Source: Stichopus chloronotus
Lineage: Eukaryota > Echinodermata > Holothuroidea > Aspidochirotida > Stichopodidae
DNA: 64,000 bases
NCBI GenBank assembly: GCA_021234535.1
Contig: CM037846.1
Coordinates: forward strand, 18,555,814-18,619,813
Reading direction: 5' to 3'
The translations under genes and the position numbers were made by a program. Under the pieces are notes generated by a model, which was not told where the DNA came from, ran no database searches, and was given only the letters and a program-made list of their open reading frames with translations. Of this stretch, positions 1 through 10,983 are shown piece by piece (within the stretch, counting starts at the first letter, position 1; each line of letters opens with the position of its first letter).

Positions 1-397
1 GTTTACTAAACCTCTGTGTCATCTCTGTAAACAGTGGCAGAATGAAAAAAAAGGCGTTCAAAAGTCACTCATGTTGTCTTCATTAATGAGACAGCGGTGT
101 GGGTAGAGGGATGAAGTAAATGTTCTGTGGGTGTTAAACAGAGTTATAGCTGACGCACAACACGAACTTCAGGTAAACTATTTATCAATCTCTAAGCTCG
201 CTAAGAACTTTGTTGCTACTCATTGACCAGACAACTCTTTTATTCAGTTTCAGACCCGGAAAACATATGAGGCACGAGATAATTTGTGATTTGCTAATAG
301 AACAATGTTGCTATATATGTAATGGTCTTTATATAACGTCATGCTGGATTAATAAAGTAAGCACTTAAATACTAATCAGAACTGATTTATCATGTAC

Positions 398-459
398 CTT
401 CCTCGGCGGCGGTTTCGTTTGTTCTTTATTTGTCTTCTCCTGAAAAGTTTCCTTCCCAT
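398..459 (-). CDS. Protein kinase copy 0, first coding exon only (rest off the left edge)
   Basis: This is the start exon of a kinase gene whose linker and catalytic exons lie left of the window. The exon runs from the acceptor ttacag (intron side begins at 466) through a six-base leader, an ATG read on the minus strand at 459-457, and 20 codons, ending at a gtacat donor at 397-392. The encoded start is very basic (MGRKLFRRRQIKNKRNRRRG). The 62-base coding length leaves two bases that join in frame to the linker exon, as in copies 1 and 3. The product is inferred from the complete copies in this array. Confidence 0.6.
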
Positions 460-465
460 GATAAA

Positions 466-1179
466 CTGTAACATTAAAAAACAAGACTTCATCAGAAGAT
501 GGATAGAATAGTTTGGCGGAGACACTGATTTTACTTCAAAACAGAGTTTTATACACTTGTTATGTTTAATGTGGGGGGTGGGAGATGGGGAGACCAGATA
601 TGATAATTGGTATGGTATACCAGGCCAACTCATGTTACTTAGTGTTTCATTACTCAAAATCAACAAACGAACTACCGTTTAACGAATAAACTAATTACCT
701 AAATGCATGATTTTTTTATTGTATGTACAAGGTGTTCAAGCCATCAGGTTACCTTTAATGAATTAATGAACACGGATAGCCTGTAGTTTATACCTGAGTT
801 AATAATTAACTTAGCTATGATAATAAGAATCAGGTCCGAAACATGGAGGGTATATGGTCTGTACTTCTAACAGGGTCTTTATTCTTGATCATTTTTATTA
901 GCATGCATTAAGAATATCTCTCACTGTTTATATCGTTTAACTGGAAGCCATAGAATGTGACCATTAAACCGAAATATAAGTCAGTACGTAACGCTGTGCA
1001 TATATGTACTACATCACATGTACTGCACGTATATGTAACGAAAAACATATTATTGCTCTCAGTAAGATGCTATCTTTCTTTTACTTAATTTATCAGTAAA
1101 GTTTCAAACAAATGAAAAGCAGAGTTTGTTGTCCGTTATGCTAATGAATACTGTTAATTCAAGCTGTATCTCAACTCAC
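466..1179 (-). other. Intron between leader and start exons of kinase copy 0
   Basis: The borders are gtgagttg at the leader side and ttacag at the start-exon side. Equivalent introns lie at 9103-9821, 18081-18798 and 25311-26019. I see no coding signal inside. It is AT-rich with TA-rich runs. Confidence 0.5.
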
Positions 1180-1282
1180 CAATGTTATCCAAGAAGATGA
1201 ATAAATCTCGCAAAAGATGAAGGTAGTTTCTCGATAAACAAATCACTTTGTTTGTAATAGAGAATAATGTTGATACTACAAA
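1180..1282 (-). other. Probable 5' noncoding leader exon, kinase copy 0
   Basis: A strong donor (AACATTG then gtgagttg) is preserved in all four copies, and a candidate acceptor (gtttacag) lies 103 bases upstream. Joining it to the start exon puts the ATG six bases after the junction, so the exon is best read as leader. Transcription could instead begin inside or just upstream of it. A reading frame can be followed through it, but it does not join the start exon in phase, so I do not call it coding. Confidence 0.4.
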
Positions 1283-1760
1283 CTGTAAACAAGTTATCAA
1301 AGGAGTTTCGATTATAGCGAAACAATGGGCGACGTCATCAGAAAGTTGCCAATACTTATTTATTACGTAATATCGATCCTCACGGCAACCACGAAAAATG
1401 CGCTCCAGGAATGTTTTAAAGTAGAACATGATTCTTTATCCGCGATTGACAAATATAATGATTTCAAATCAGTTTATGTTACACAGACAATGTTCTGACA
1501 CGACTCACTGGTGTTACCGCTTTAAACAAACAACAGCGTCTCCCGTTTAAAATATAAACCAGCGTTTAAACATATCACATCACAGCGTATAGAGTTTCTT
1601 AGTTGCATCTTGTTGTTTACTCGGCATATAAGCTACGGTATTTCGACGCACTGTTTTAGAACACGCAGAAAATTGCGCGCGAACGTTATGAACGCGCCCA
1701 CTGTTAAAAACGCGCCCACTGTTATTTTCTGACACCCCAAGTGCTTTGTCGTCTTGTATC
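1283..1760 (-). promoter_or_regulatory. Candidate promoter region of kinase copy 0
   Basis: This is the segment just upstream of the leader exon. It has CG-containing motifs that are uncommon in the surrounding AT-rich DNA: a TGACGTCG element near 1332, tattacgtaata near 1361-1372, and a duplicated gaacgcgcccactgtt block at 1689-1724. The same block is present at 10,330-10,365 and in single or altered form in units 3 and 4. Promoter function is inferred from position only. No TATA box or start site can be assigned. Confidence 0.3.
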
Positions 1761-2027
1761 GTCTTGTATTTTGGATTTGCTTTCCTCGTTGGGGTTTTTT
1801 TTTTTTTTTGTTCGTTTGATTTTCTTTTAAGCGAAAACTAATGCTGCTGATAACAGGACGAACGGATGAGACTCAATATTTATTGAAGGCTAACTCAGCT
1901 TTGGCTGATGTGAGTTTGCAATTGTAACTTGTATGCCTAGTTGTGACATGAAACGAGAAATTAATGATCATTTTCACTGCAAAAAGGGAAAACTACACAC
2001 ATAGCCTTTACTAGATAAAGCTATATC

Positions 2028-2341
2028 CCAGGTAGCATTCCAATCAGGGCCCCATATGGGTGAATTCCTGTGGGACCCATGTGATTTTACACCCAACATT
2101 TATAGAGAGCCAATATGGGTCATCACAGTAAACCCATATGACCCAAAGGGAATAGTAATGGTATCCACAAGGGACAATTGCACATGTAGGACCCCCCGCT
2201 AGAACTACCCTTACTATGGGTCATATGGGTTGACTGGGATGACCCATATGGGTCCGTTATTTACCTTGGGTGTTAAATCATGGGTCTCATATGTTTGTCG
2301 ATATCTGGCCCATAAGTGGCCTACGTTGGAATGTTACCGGG
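2028..2341. mobile_element. Foldback (long inverted repeat) element, unit 1 copy
   Basis: The ends are inverted copies of about ccaggtaacattccaa. The two halves (about 125-150 bp each) are imperfect reverse complements along their whole length and are rich in cccatatggg / tgacccatatggg motifs. It encodes nothing. It occupies the same place in all four units, so it was there before the array grew. Its family is not recognised. Confidence 0.7.
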
Positions 2342-5300
2342 GACAGTTTCTCCTCAGCCAATTGTTGATTTATTTTCTAGTTGCAACATCATAGGCGACA
2401 CTTATAATATTACCATAGATGACTTGCTTAAATTGATGGAATGAAGTCACTTTAAATACGCCCTCTTTTATAAAGAGGAGAAATGGCAGCAAAACTGTAT
2501 TAGTAAAAAAAGAAGAAGCGAAAACTCATTTAAAGTAAGATTTTCTAAGTTATTTCACAGAGGGTGTAAGACTGTTAGTCTCTTACATGAGATTACTTGT
2601 AAAGAGCAGAGTTTTGGTCTCCTGTAACGTTTTTTTTTTTTAATTTTTTTATTTAGACCTATCTGATATAACTTTACCGATGATTCTGCTATGTCAACCA
2701 AATCTCACATTCTGAATCAAGCGCAGTCACTTTCCAGTCAATGAGATTCATTTTGCATATACGTATTGTATAAAAGTGGAACTGAAGTATCATAGAAATA
2801 CGTAGCATTGCAGTGTGCACGTTACGAAGTTATCAGCATCAGAAAAAAGTATTACATGGTAAAATAACAGTGGACAGATTACGATGTATAAACATTCGCA
2901 ACATTTGCTATATGTCATACGCTACGAAATGGAACCTTAGTATCTCAACTACTGTGTAGTCTAGCTTACTTTCCCGGCAGACAACTGGCACGCTCCATTG
3001 TAAAACTTAACTTCACAATTTATCTGATCTCCGTTGCATGACAGTTAAATTGTTACGTTTTGTCTAAAATGTTCATTGCTATATCAGACTGACACTTCAG
3101 CTCACGCGACCAGCAAGTCAGTGGTGAAGTCAATGCGATGTCTCTGCTGAAGTTGTTACTATCTTCATCGTGTAACCAGGAGAAAGGTGTCGTCATGACT
3201 ACCGAGGCCTAGTTTCCTCACATATTATGTGCTTACTTCTGACACAGTGATCTACTCATTCTCCGTCCCTTCATACGTCCTTCTCATTAAACATGTATAG
3301 TCATTTGAAACATTTTGGGGCATTCTTTAATTAGGAGTGAGCCATGGCATGTTTTTCTTAAGGTGTTTATATGGCAAATATTATCTTCGATATTTGACCA
3401 ATAGGGCCACGTAAGTAAATGTTCTCATATCCTTTCCCATGCATGACTCATGATATCGTTCGTAACGAATTAATATGTCGTTGTCGATACCAATATCCTG
3501 TATACTCTGCACAGAGCATGGAATTGTGAAAAGTAATAATGCGTCACTTCTCTCAGTAGCATCGCTATCCGAAAGAGTTGAACTGATCCCCCTCCCGCTT
3601 CCAAATAATTATGTCTTAGCTCCCCATCAAGAATAAAGTAAAAAACATTATTTCATGAAGGGAATTTTTGCAACTTATGGTAAATTCTTACTTCTATAAG
3701 ACGGTCTACCTCGTGACCGTTCGGTTTCAGGCTAAAACAAAAAATTTCTAATATCCTTCGATATTTGATGAAATTCAAGGACATACAATACCAAACACCG
3801 CATTGTGTTTCTCTCAATCCCTCTGGTCAGGGGGGTAACGATGAACCTGTAGTTCTCTTGTTTATAATATCGGGAGGTCCGAAGTTCACGGACTTATGTA
3901 GTGTCAGTTCAGGAGTTTTGGGTTTAGAACATTTGAATGGCTATTTATACATTGTGTCCAGTTAAAAAAAAACTGTTTAAATGTCGTAATACATCAAGAG
4001 AAAAAACAGACCAATACCATAAACATAGCTAGGAAAAACATCTGTGACGTCTAATTTAGTGGATTCAAAAACAAGGAGATTTGAAGAAGTACATGATCAT
4101 GATGTCAGTACTGTCATAAATAAACAACCTAATCCCCCCCCACCCCCCTCCAATGAAATCGTATTTTAAATGGAACCTGCAATGTTGAAAATGGGAGCAA
4201 AAGGTGTCATTTCCTATGATCTGGTAAGTTTTTATTCAAACTTTCTGGACGCATTGTCTCAGTTGATAGAGCCACTTAGATGATCAAAGGGTAGCTCTCT
4301 GTAATTTTCATCGGCTGCATAAAAATCGTCATGTGTCAGGTCTCCTAAAGCCAAAATTCTTCATACGCTCTCCTTACTTCACTCATTGAGAAAAAGTGAA
4401 GAACGACATCAGTAGTAAGTGCGACATAATTAGTCATAGGAACTACATACAAAAATTTACCCACATGACAGTATTTTGTGATTTTGTAATATTCAACAGA
4501 GTAATAAAGATTCACTTTCGACAGCCGATGGAACTGCAACGTACAACCAAAATATTGTAGCGGACGATAGCATTATAATGACGATAGTAATTTTCACAAA
4601 CGAGAGAGGATATTTCAATAGACAAATTCAAAGAAACCCAGTCCACTCTAAAATCTAATATTAACTGAAAATGACCACAGCCACTGGGTAACAATCTGGT
4701 GAACTGTCCCTGTACCCATATGTATTGAAAAACAATCTCTTTTAATCTGTTAATTGTATGTTCATGTGCAAAGAGATTGGAATAAAGTTCAAGATACAAC
4801 TACTACTACTAAATGATTGAAAGGTTCAAGTACCAATAAATCCTATTTTTGAATGATAATCTGAAATAAAATCAGTTTAATCTATCATTTTTCACGTTAC
4901 AGTATAGTCCTCTATGGTGATATTAGGAGGTTAAATAGAACGACTCGAAAATTTACTGCTCATATGTTTGCAACATTTGAAGGCGGCCTCGAGTGCCTCC
5001 AAAATCTCTTCGCATCCACCCTCCCCCTCCCCTACCAAGGCTGCATATTTCAATGTCTTAATATGAACTGTCGACTTTATATAAAACAGTAACTCCGCTC
5101 TCTGAAAAACATGCATCTGTATGTGAAAAAAAACAGTTTCGGGGGGTTTATTGAATGGTTACAGGGGTGGCGACAGGTTGCGAAGAGAGGAATAACAATC
5201 CTAGAAAATGTGAACTTTAACCTTCACCCACAGGAATCTATACCTTAAACGGAGTTTCGATTAATTACAGGGAAAAAAATACTCTCTCAAAAGTGGATTA

Positions 5301-5489
5301 AAAACCCACCCCCCCCCCTCAACCTCCGAGACTCGCTAAGGTTAGCTGCCATTGCGCCAAGACGCCAAGTAATCAGTGAAACTTCAATACGACTATTCAG
5401 AGCTACAGCAAAATATTTTACTGAAATTATGACGTCAACTAAGACAGGAGACATAACATAAAAGATATGTGTGACTTTTACAAGATTAA
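2342..5489. other. Intergenic DNA of unit 1
   Basis: This lies between the 5' end of kinase copy 0 and the 3' end of copy 1. I find no credible gene. Short open frames here are not preserved in units 2 and 3. It contains C-rich homopolymer tracts (near 4133-4148 and 5309-5318) and a short block with the motif gtcgttcctacga that is clearer in unit 3 (20,650-20,725). Confidence 0.6.
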
Positions 5490-5495
5490 TTTATT
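5490..5495 (-). terminator. Candidate poly(A) signal, kinase copy 1
   Basis: AATAAA on the minus strand, about 140 bases after the stop codon of the catalytic exon. The same hexamer is at the same distance in copies 2 and 3. Confidence 0.4.
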
Positions 5496-5631
5496 GTTCC
5501 TATCAAAAATAAAAGCTCCATAAATATACAATGCAATGATCGTGTCTGTTGGATTTCATTCAAAAAAATTGCACAATCCTTTAATTAAACACCATGATTC
5601 ACATTACTGACTTATATATCTCATTGCAACA

Positions 5632-8600
5632 TTATAGAGATTGTAAACTTTCTATCCTAACATTAATAATGTTAATGACGTCAACCAGAGTAGGTCTTTT
5701 GTCTGGGTTAGATTTCATGCACTGATCTCCTAGACGCAACAGAAAATCATCTCCCATAGTACTCAGATCTTTGAGGACTCGACCAATCGAAAATACTTCA
5801 GAGGTTTCGTCGAATGGCCTTTGACCCTTGATTATTTCCGGTGCAACATGGAGCGAGTTTTCCAACACCTCAGCTTGTCTTTCGTCGGTGAAGTGCAAAT
5901 ACTGTCCTTGCTCATTCATGTTTACTGCCATACCAAAATCAATCAATTTAACTTTGAAGTCTGGATTCAGTGAGTCCATCGGAGAAATATCCAGATTAGG
6001 TTCCCATGATGCAATGCTGTCAACTTCATCCCAAAGGCAGTCAATGTTGTCTGCTTCCCGCGATGATGACGTCTGCAGCAAAACATTGTCTCCTTTCAGG
6101 TCACAGTGTAACCAATTTCTGGCGTGCATGTCTCTCACAGCAGAACAGATATCTACCGCCACTTGTAACAGCTGACTTTTACCAATAACTTTCTTATCGA
6201 TAGCATCATAGAGTGACATAGCTTTGGGCGCTGAGTCACCGTTTGAGACAAACTCTTGAACGATAGCAGGAAAATGGTCCATAATCTGAGGGAGTAGTGA
6301 CACCAAAGAATGTTGGAACAGCTTCCATTCCTTGTAACGCTGATAAAACTTTGACTTCACGAGCAAAGTTCTGAAAAGAGATACAAATTATCCATATTTA
6401 GTTCATTTGTAAAATATACAGCTTTGGTGTCAGCATAAATTCGTCCAATTGGTTCTTGTTGTAAATAATATCTGTCATAAGACAAGAACAATTATATCTT
6501 AGGATGACATCACGTCCGTTGTTTTTGTATTACTTAAAATAAATAGTAGAACACAATTTGTATTCAAGCTATGATCATTATTGTACTAGTAAGGTATGGT
6601 GTGCTAAATAATTCGTGAGGGGGAAGTGCGGTATGAGCCGCTCCATCGGTCCTTCTCGTCATTGCCCCTCCCCCCCCCCCTCCTTCAACCGTCTCTCATG
6701 TTCTCTTTCCTTTCTCTAGTTGTCCATAACGATCGTCATCATTATTGTCAATCAACACGAAGTCTACACCCATGTAAAAACAAAAACGTATATTTTACAC
6801 CAAACCACGGTACGTGAGCCTACACATGGAACAGTATCAATCAAAAGAGGCGGCGCTACGGGGGGATGAGGGGGAATTTGCCCCCCCCCCAGATTTTTCC
6901 TTGCACCCCCAGTTGCCCCCCACCCCAGTTGCTCTCACCCTTCCTAATCAGATCTTGTACTCCTCTAAAATTAAGTTAATCACAAAACTATGTATTGGCA
7001 TTGGACTGAATAAGAACAGCTTCCGGGGAACCATGATTGATAAATGACTAATTTATGTTACACAGGCTGCCAGTTTTATATCATGCCCATAGCCACTTCA
7101 ACAGTAGGCCAACCTGGTCAGACCAGTTTCCTCTGGAATTTTTACCGTCCAGCATAAATATAGGAATGGAATGGAAGTGTATGTAGCCTATGTGGGTGTG
7201 GGTGTGTGTATGTACTCGGTGGCAACGCGTAAATGTGAAATAGTACCCTCAAAGAAAAGAGTTGGGAACCTTGGAGTACGGTCAACCGAAAAAATGAATA
7301 ATATAAAAATAAATAATATACCTCTCTTGGGACTTAATTTTCCACCCCAGAGATATGCTTAAACCTCAGAGCTTGAGGGGACTTAGCCCCATGGACCCCA
7401 ACCTCAAGGCCTCGCTCCGAGCGCGAAAATCTTTGCCCCCACAACATTTTCCTCTGCCCTCAGTTTGCCCCCCCCCCCCCCAAGTCTGACATTCTGGCGC
7501 CGCCACTGTCAATCAAAGAGGCAGTCAACGAAATTTATGTACTTATCAACGCTCGCTGATTAGGTTACATTTTAAATGGTTTATTTACCTCGCCAGCAGT
7601 TTCTTCATTCAAATGTTTGTACTGGGTCTTAACTGCACAAAGTGATTGAGTTGACTTGATTCTCATCAGTTGTACAGCCCCATTGCCCCCTCCTCCAAGA
7701 AAAATGGGCATACCCCACTCATCCTCAACCTCCTCCAGGTCTCCCGGAGGGATGAAGGGAACATTTACAAGTCCCATCCTCTCACAGACAGCGGTCACGT
7801 GAAACTCATCAGTGGACTTGACTTCTTGTGAGCTTAAAAAAAGATAAGAAAGGTTCAGCTTCACTCAAGTTATATTTTTTGAAAGTAGATCTTAATGTCC
7901 TAAGGCAATTGTGACATTTAGTGAATTCTATTTACATTCCATCAAACAATTTTCTCCATGCTATAAACATGGGTCGCAACGCGATGGTCCACTCAAAATT
8001 AAATGTAATTTCAAAGTTATTATACACCCCAGTCTCATCCAAGTTCTCTCGATGTGGCTCGTCTCACCTGGGACATGAGGTAATTTAGTATTCATCTGTC
8101 ATCTGTCTCTGTGTTATTGTTTGAATTATTCAGTAACATGAAACTTCAGACCAAATCCAATATGTGAAAGTGCGATATCGACTTTTCTTTCTCTCAAGAT
8201 CAAATCTGTTTGATTGTTTTGTAGTATAAATATGTAAAATGTAATAATAAACATACCACTCTGATCCTGAAGGATTGTCAATAGTGATAGTTACGTCACT
8301 TGGCTCGTAAGCTTGGGTGACGTCACCATCCTCCATAGAGCAAGAACCTCCTGATGACGTAAGAGAATCAGTTGTTGATGCATTCTGGGATACGTCAGAG
8401 GATGTCACATCTTGCTCTGAAGGTCTCAAACAAGCGAACCACCAGAAGATCTTGTTCAAAGTTGAACGACTGTGGAAGAAAAATGTATTAAAATTGAATT
8501 GTTTATGGGCTATTGTAGCCATACAATTTTTATTGTTGAGTGCAACACTGTCATCTTTTAGAACATTTCTGAATGGTGATAATAGTTTTTCATTTCAAAT

Positions 8601-9096
8601 ATATCACATGTTTGACAGATAGCTAAGTTTACTAAACCTCTGTGTCATCTATATAAACAGTGGAAGAATGAAAAAAAAGTCTAAAAGTCACTCATGTCGT
8701 CTTCATTAATGAGACAGAGGAGTGGGGGGGGGGGGGCTGGGTAGAGGGATGAGGTAAATGTTCTGTGGGTGTTTAAACAGAGTTATAGCTGAAACACAAC
8801 ACGAACTTCAAGCAAACTATTTATCAATCTCTAAGCTCGTTAAGCACTTTGTTACTACTCATTGACCAGACAACTCGTTTATTCAGTTTCAGACCCGAAA
8901 AACATATGAGGCACGAGATAATTTGTGATTTGCTGATATAATGATGTTGCTATATATGTAATAATCTTACATAACGTCATGCTGGATTACTCTTAAATAC
9001 TAATCAGTTTATATAAAATTAACTTATCATGTACCTTCCTCCGCGGCGGTTTCGTTTGTTCTTTATTTGTCTTCTCCTGAAAAGTTTCCTTCCCAT
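5632..9096 (-). pseudogene. Protein kinase copy 1, frameshifted in the catalytic exon
   Basis: This is a Ser/Thr-type protein kinase gene with four coding exons read right to left: 9096-9035 (start), 8469-8257 (linker, Ser/Thr/Asp-rich), 7832-7589 (P-loop LGGGGNGAV and CAVK lysine) and 6370-5632 (helix C, catalytic loop HCDLKGDN, DFG, APE, C-lobe). All joins are GT-AG and in phase. An extra A at 6271-6274 (four A where copies 2 and 3 have three) shifts the frame about 30 codons into the catalytic exon, removing the active site from the product. The 3' part is otherwise open to the normal stop. This is either a true pseudogene or an assembly indel in a homopolymer. Intron 3 contains a hAT-like MITE. 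Confidence 0.75.
6846..7508. mobile_element. hAT-like non-autonomous element (MITE), unit 1 copy
   Basis: It is flanked by a direct repeat TCAATCAAA (6837-6845 and 7509-7517). The right end, read inward, begins CAGTGGCGGCGCC, and the left end has the matching GGCGGCGCTACG with a damaged first few bases. The ends, the 8-9 bp target duplication and the lack of coding capacity fit a hAT-derived MITE. Poly-C runs lie just inside both ends. The unoccupied site is preserved in unit 3 at 23,716-23,724. It sits in the intron between the catalytic and P-loop exons of copy 1. Confidence 0.8.
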
Positions 9097-9821
9097 GATA
9101 AACTGTAACATTAAAAAACAAGACGTCTTTAGAAGATGAATAGAATAATTTGGCGGAAACACTGATTTTACTTCAAAACAGAGTTTTATACACTTGTTAT
9201 GTTTAATGTGGGGGTTTGGAGATGGGGAAACCAGATATGAAAATTGGTATAATATACCAGATCAAATTATGTTACTTAGTGTTTCATTATTTAAAATCAA
9301 CAAACGAACTACCGTTTACCAAATAAACTAATTACCTAAATGTATGATTTTTTTTTATTGTTTGTACAAGGTGTTCAAGACATTAGGTTACCTTGGGATA
9401 GGATTAATGAACACGGGTAGCCTGTAGTTTATGCCTGAGTTAATAATTAACTTAGCTATGATAATAAGAATCAGGTTCGAAACATGGAGAGTATATGGTC
9501 TGTAATTCTGACAGGGTTTTATTCTTGATCTTTATTTTATAAGCATGCATGATGAATATTTCTCAACATTTATATCGTTTAACTGGAAGCCACAGAATGT
9601 GACCATTAAACCGAAATATAAGTCAGTACTTATCGCTGAGCATATATTTACTACATCATATTTACTGTATATATATGTAACGAAAAACGTATTATTGCTC
9701 TCAGTAAGATGCTATCTTTCTTTTACTTAATTTATCAGTAAAGTTTCAAACTAATGAAAAGCAGAGTTTGTTGTCCGTTATGCTATTGAATACTGTTAAT
9801 TCAAGATGTATCTCAACTCAC

Positions 9822-9924
9822 CAATATTATCCAAAAAGATGAATAAATCTCGCAAAAGATGAAAGTAGTTTCTCGATAAACAAATCACTTTGTTTGTAAT
9901 AGAGAATAATGTTGATACTACAAA
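9822..9924 (-). other. Probable 5' leader exon, kinase copy 1
   Basis: Equivalent of the leader exon at 1180-1282, with the donor gtgagttg and candidate acceptor gtttacag both intact. This block is nearly identical to unit 1. Confidence 0.4.
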
Positions 9925-10400
9925 CTGTAAACAAGTTATCAAAGGAGTTTCCATTATAGCGAAACAATGGGCGACGTCATCAGAAAGTTGCCAATACTTA
10001 TTTATTACGTAATATCGATCCTCACGGCAACCACGAAAAATGCGCTCCAGGAATGTTTTAAAGTAGAACATGATTCTTTATCCGCGATTGACAAATATAA
10101 TGATTTCAAATCAGTTTATGTTACACAGACAATGTTCTGACACGACTCACTGGTGTTACCGCTTTAAACAAACAACAGCGTCTCCCGTTTAAAATATAAA
10201 CCAGCGTTTAAACATATCACATCACAGCGTATAGAGTTTCTTAGTTGCATCTTGTTGTTTACTCGGCATATAAGCTACGGTATTTCGACGCACTGTTTTA
10301 GAACACGCAGAAAATTGCGCGCGAACGTTATGAACGCGCCCACTGTTAAAAACGCGCCCACTGTTATTTTCTGACACCCCAAGTGCTTTGTCGTCTTGTA
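9925..10400 (-). promoter_or_regulatory. Candidate promoter region, kinase copy 1
   Basis: Upstream flank equivalent to 1283-1760, with the same TGACGTCG, tattacgtaata and duplicated gaacgcgcccactgtt motifs. The role is inferred from position and from conservation between units. Confidence 0.28.
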
Positions 10401-10669
10401 TCGTCTTGTATTTTGGATTTGCTTTCCTCGTTGGGTTTTTTTTTTTTTTTTGTTCGTTTGATTTTCTTTTAAGCGAAAACTAATGCTGCTGATAACAGGA
10501 CGAACGGATGAGACTTAATATTTATTGAAGGCTAACTCAGCTTTGGCTGATGTGAGTTTGCAATTGTAACTTGTATGCCTAGTTGTGACATGAATCGAGC
10601 CATTAATGATCATTTTCACTACAAAAAGGGGAAACTACACACATAGCCTTTACTAGATAAAGCTATATC

Positions 10670-10983
10670 CCAGGTAGCATTCCAATCAGGGCCTCATATG
10701 GGTGAATTCCTGTGGGACCCATGTGATTTTACACCCAACATTTATAGAGAGCCAATATGGGTCATCACAGTTAACCCATATGACCCAAAGGGAATAGTAA
10801 TGGTATCCAAAAGGGACAATTGCACATGTGGACCCCCGCTAGAACTACCCATGCTATGGGTCATATGGGTTGACTGGGATGACCCATGTGGGTCCGTTAT
10901 GAATCTTGGGTGCAAAGTCATATGGGCTCCATATGTTTGGTGATATCTGGCCCATAAGGGGCCCATATTGGAATGTTACCTGG
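10670..10983. mobile_element. Foldback element, unit 2 copy
   Basis: Same element as at 2028-2341. The left end ccaggtagcattccaa and right end ttggaatgttacctgg are inverted copies, and the halves pair along their length with the ends of the arms best preserved. Confidence 0.72.

Larger units (their letters stand above)
1..8626. repeat. Tandem segmental unit 1 (kinase array)
   Basis: This is the first visible unit of a tandem segmental duplication. Its opening bases (gtttactaaacctctgtgtc) recur at 8627 and 17605, and with a change at 24822, followed by long collinear similarity. The phase is arbitrary because the array continues to the left. The unit contains the start exon and leader exon of one kinase copy, a foldback element, about 3 kb of intergenic DNA, and the catalytic, P-loop and linker exons of the next copy. 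Its 5400-8626 half is almost identical to 14,400-17,604. Confidence 0.93.

Noticed and set aside
1154..1429. 91-aa minus-strand frame MFYFKTFLERIFRGCREDRY as a separate small gene (also at 9796, 18,804 and 25,994)
   Set aside because: It spans the leader exon and its donor. The frame is shortened in copy 2 and does not join the start exon in phase, so leader sequence is the simpler reading.
8317..8622. Plus-strand open frame MTSPSSIEQEPPDDVRE repeated at 17,295
   Set aside because: It overlaps the kinase linker exon on the other strand. The minus-strand reading has matching splice sites and phases, and the plus frame runs into an intron with hydrophobic noise.
10698..10966. Overlapping frames on both strands rich in MGPLW / PYDPKG in the tandem units
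   Set aside because: They lie in the foldback element. Its complementary arms produce open frames on both strands by symmetry.
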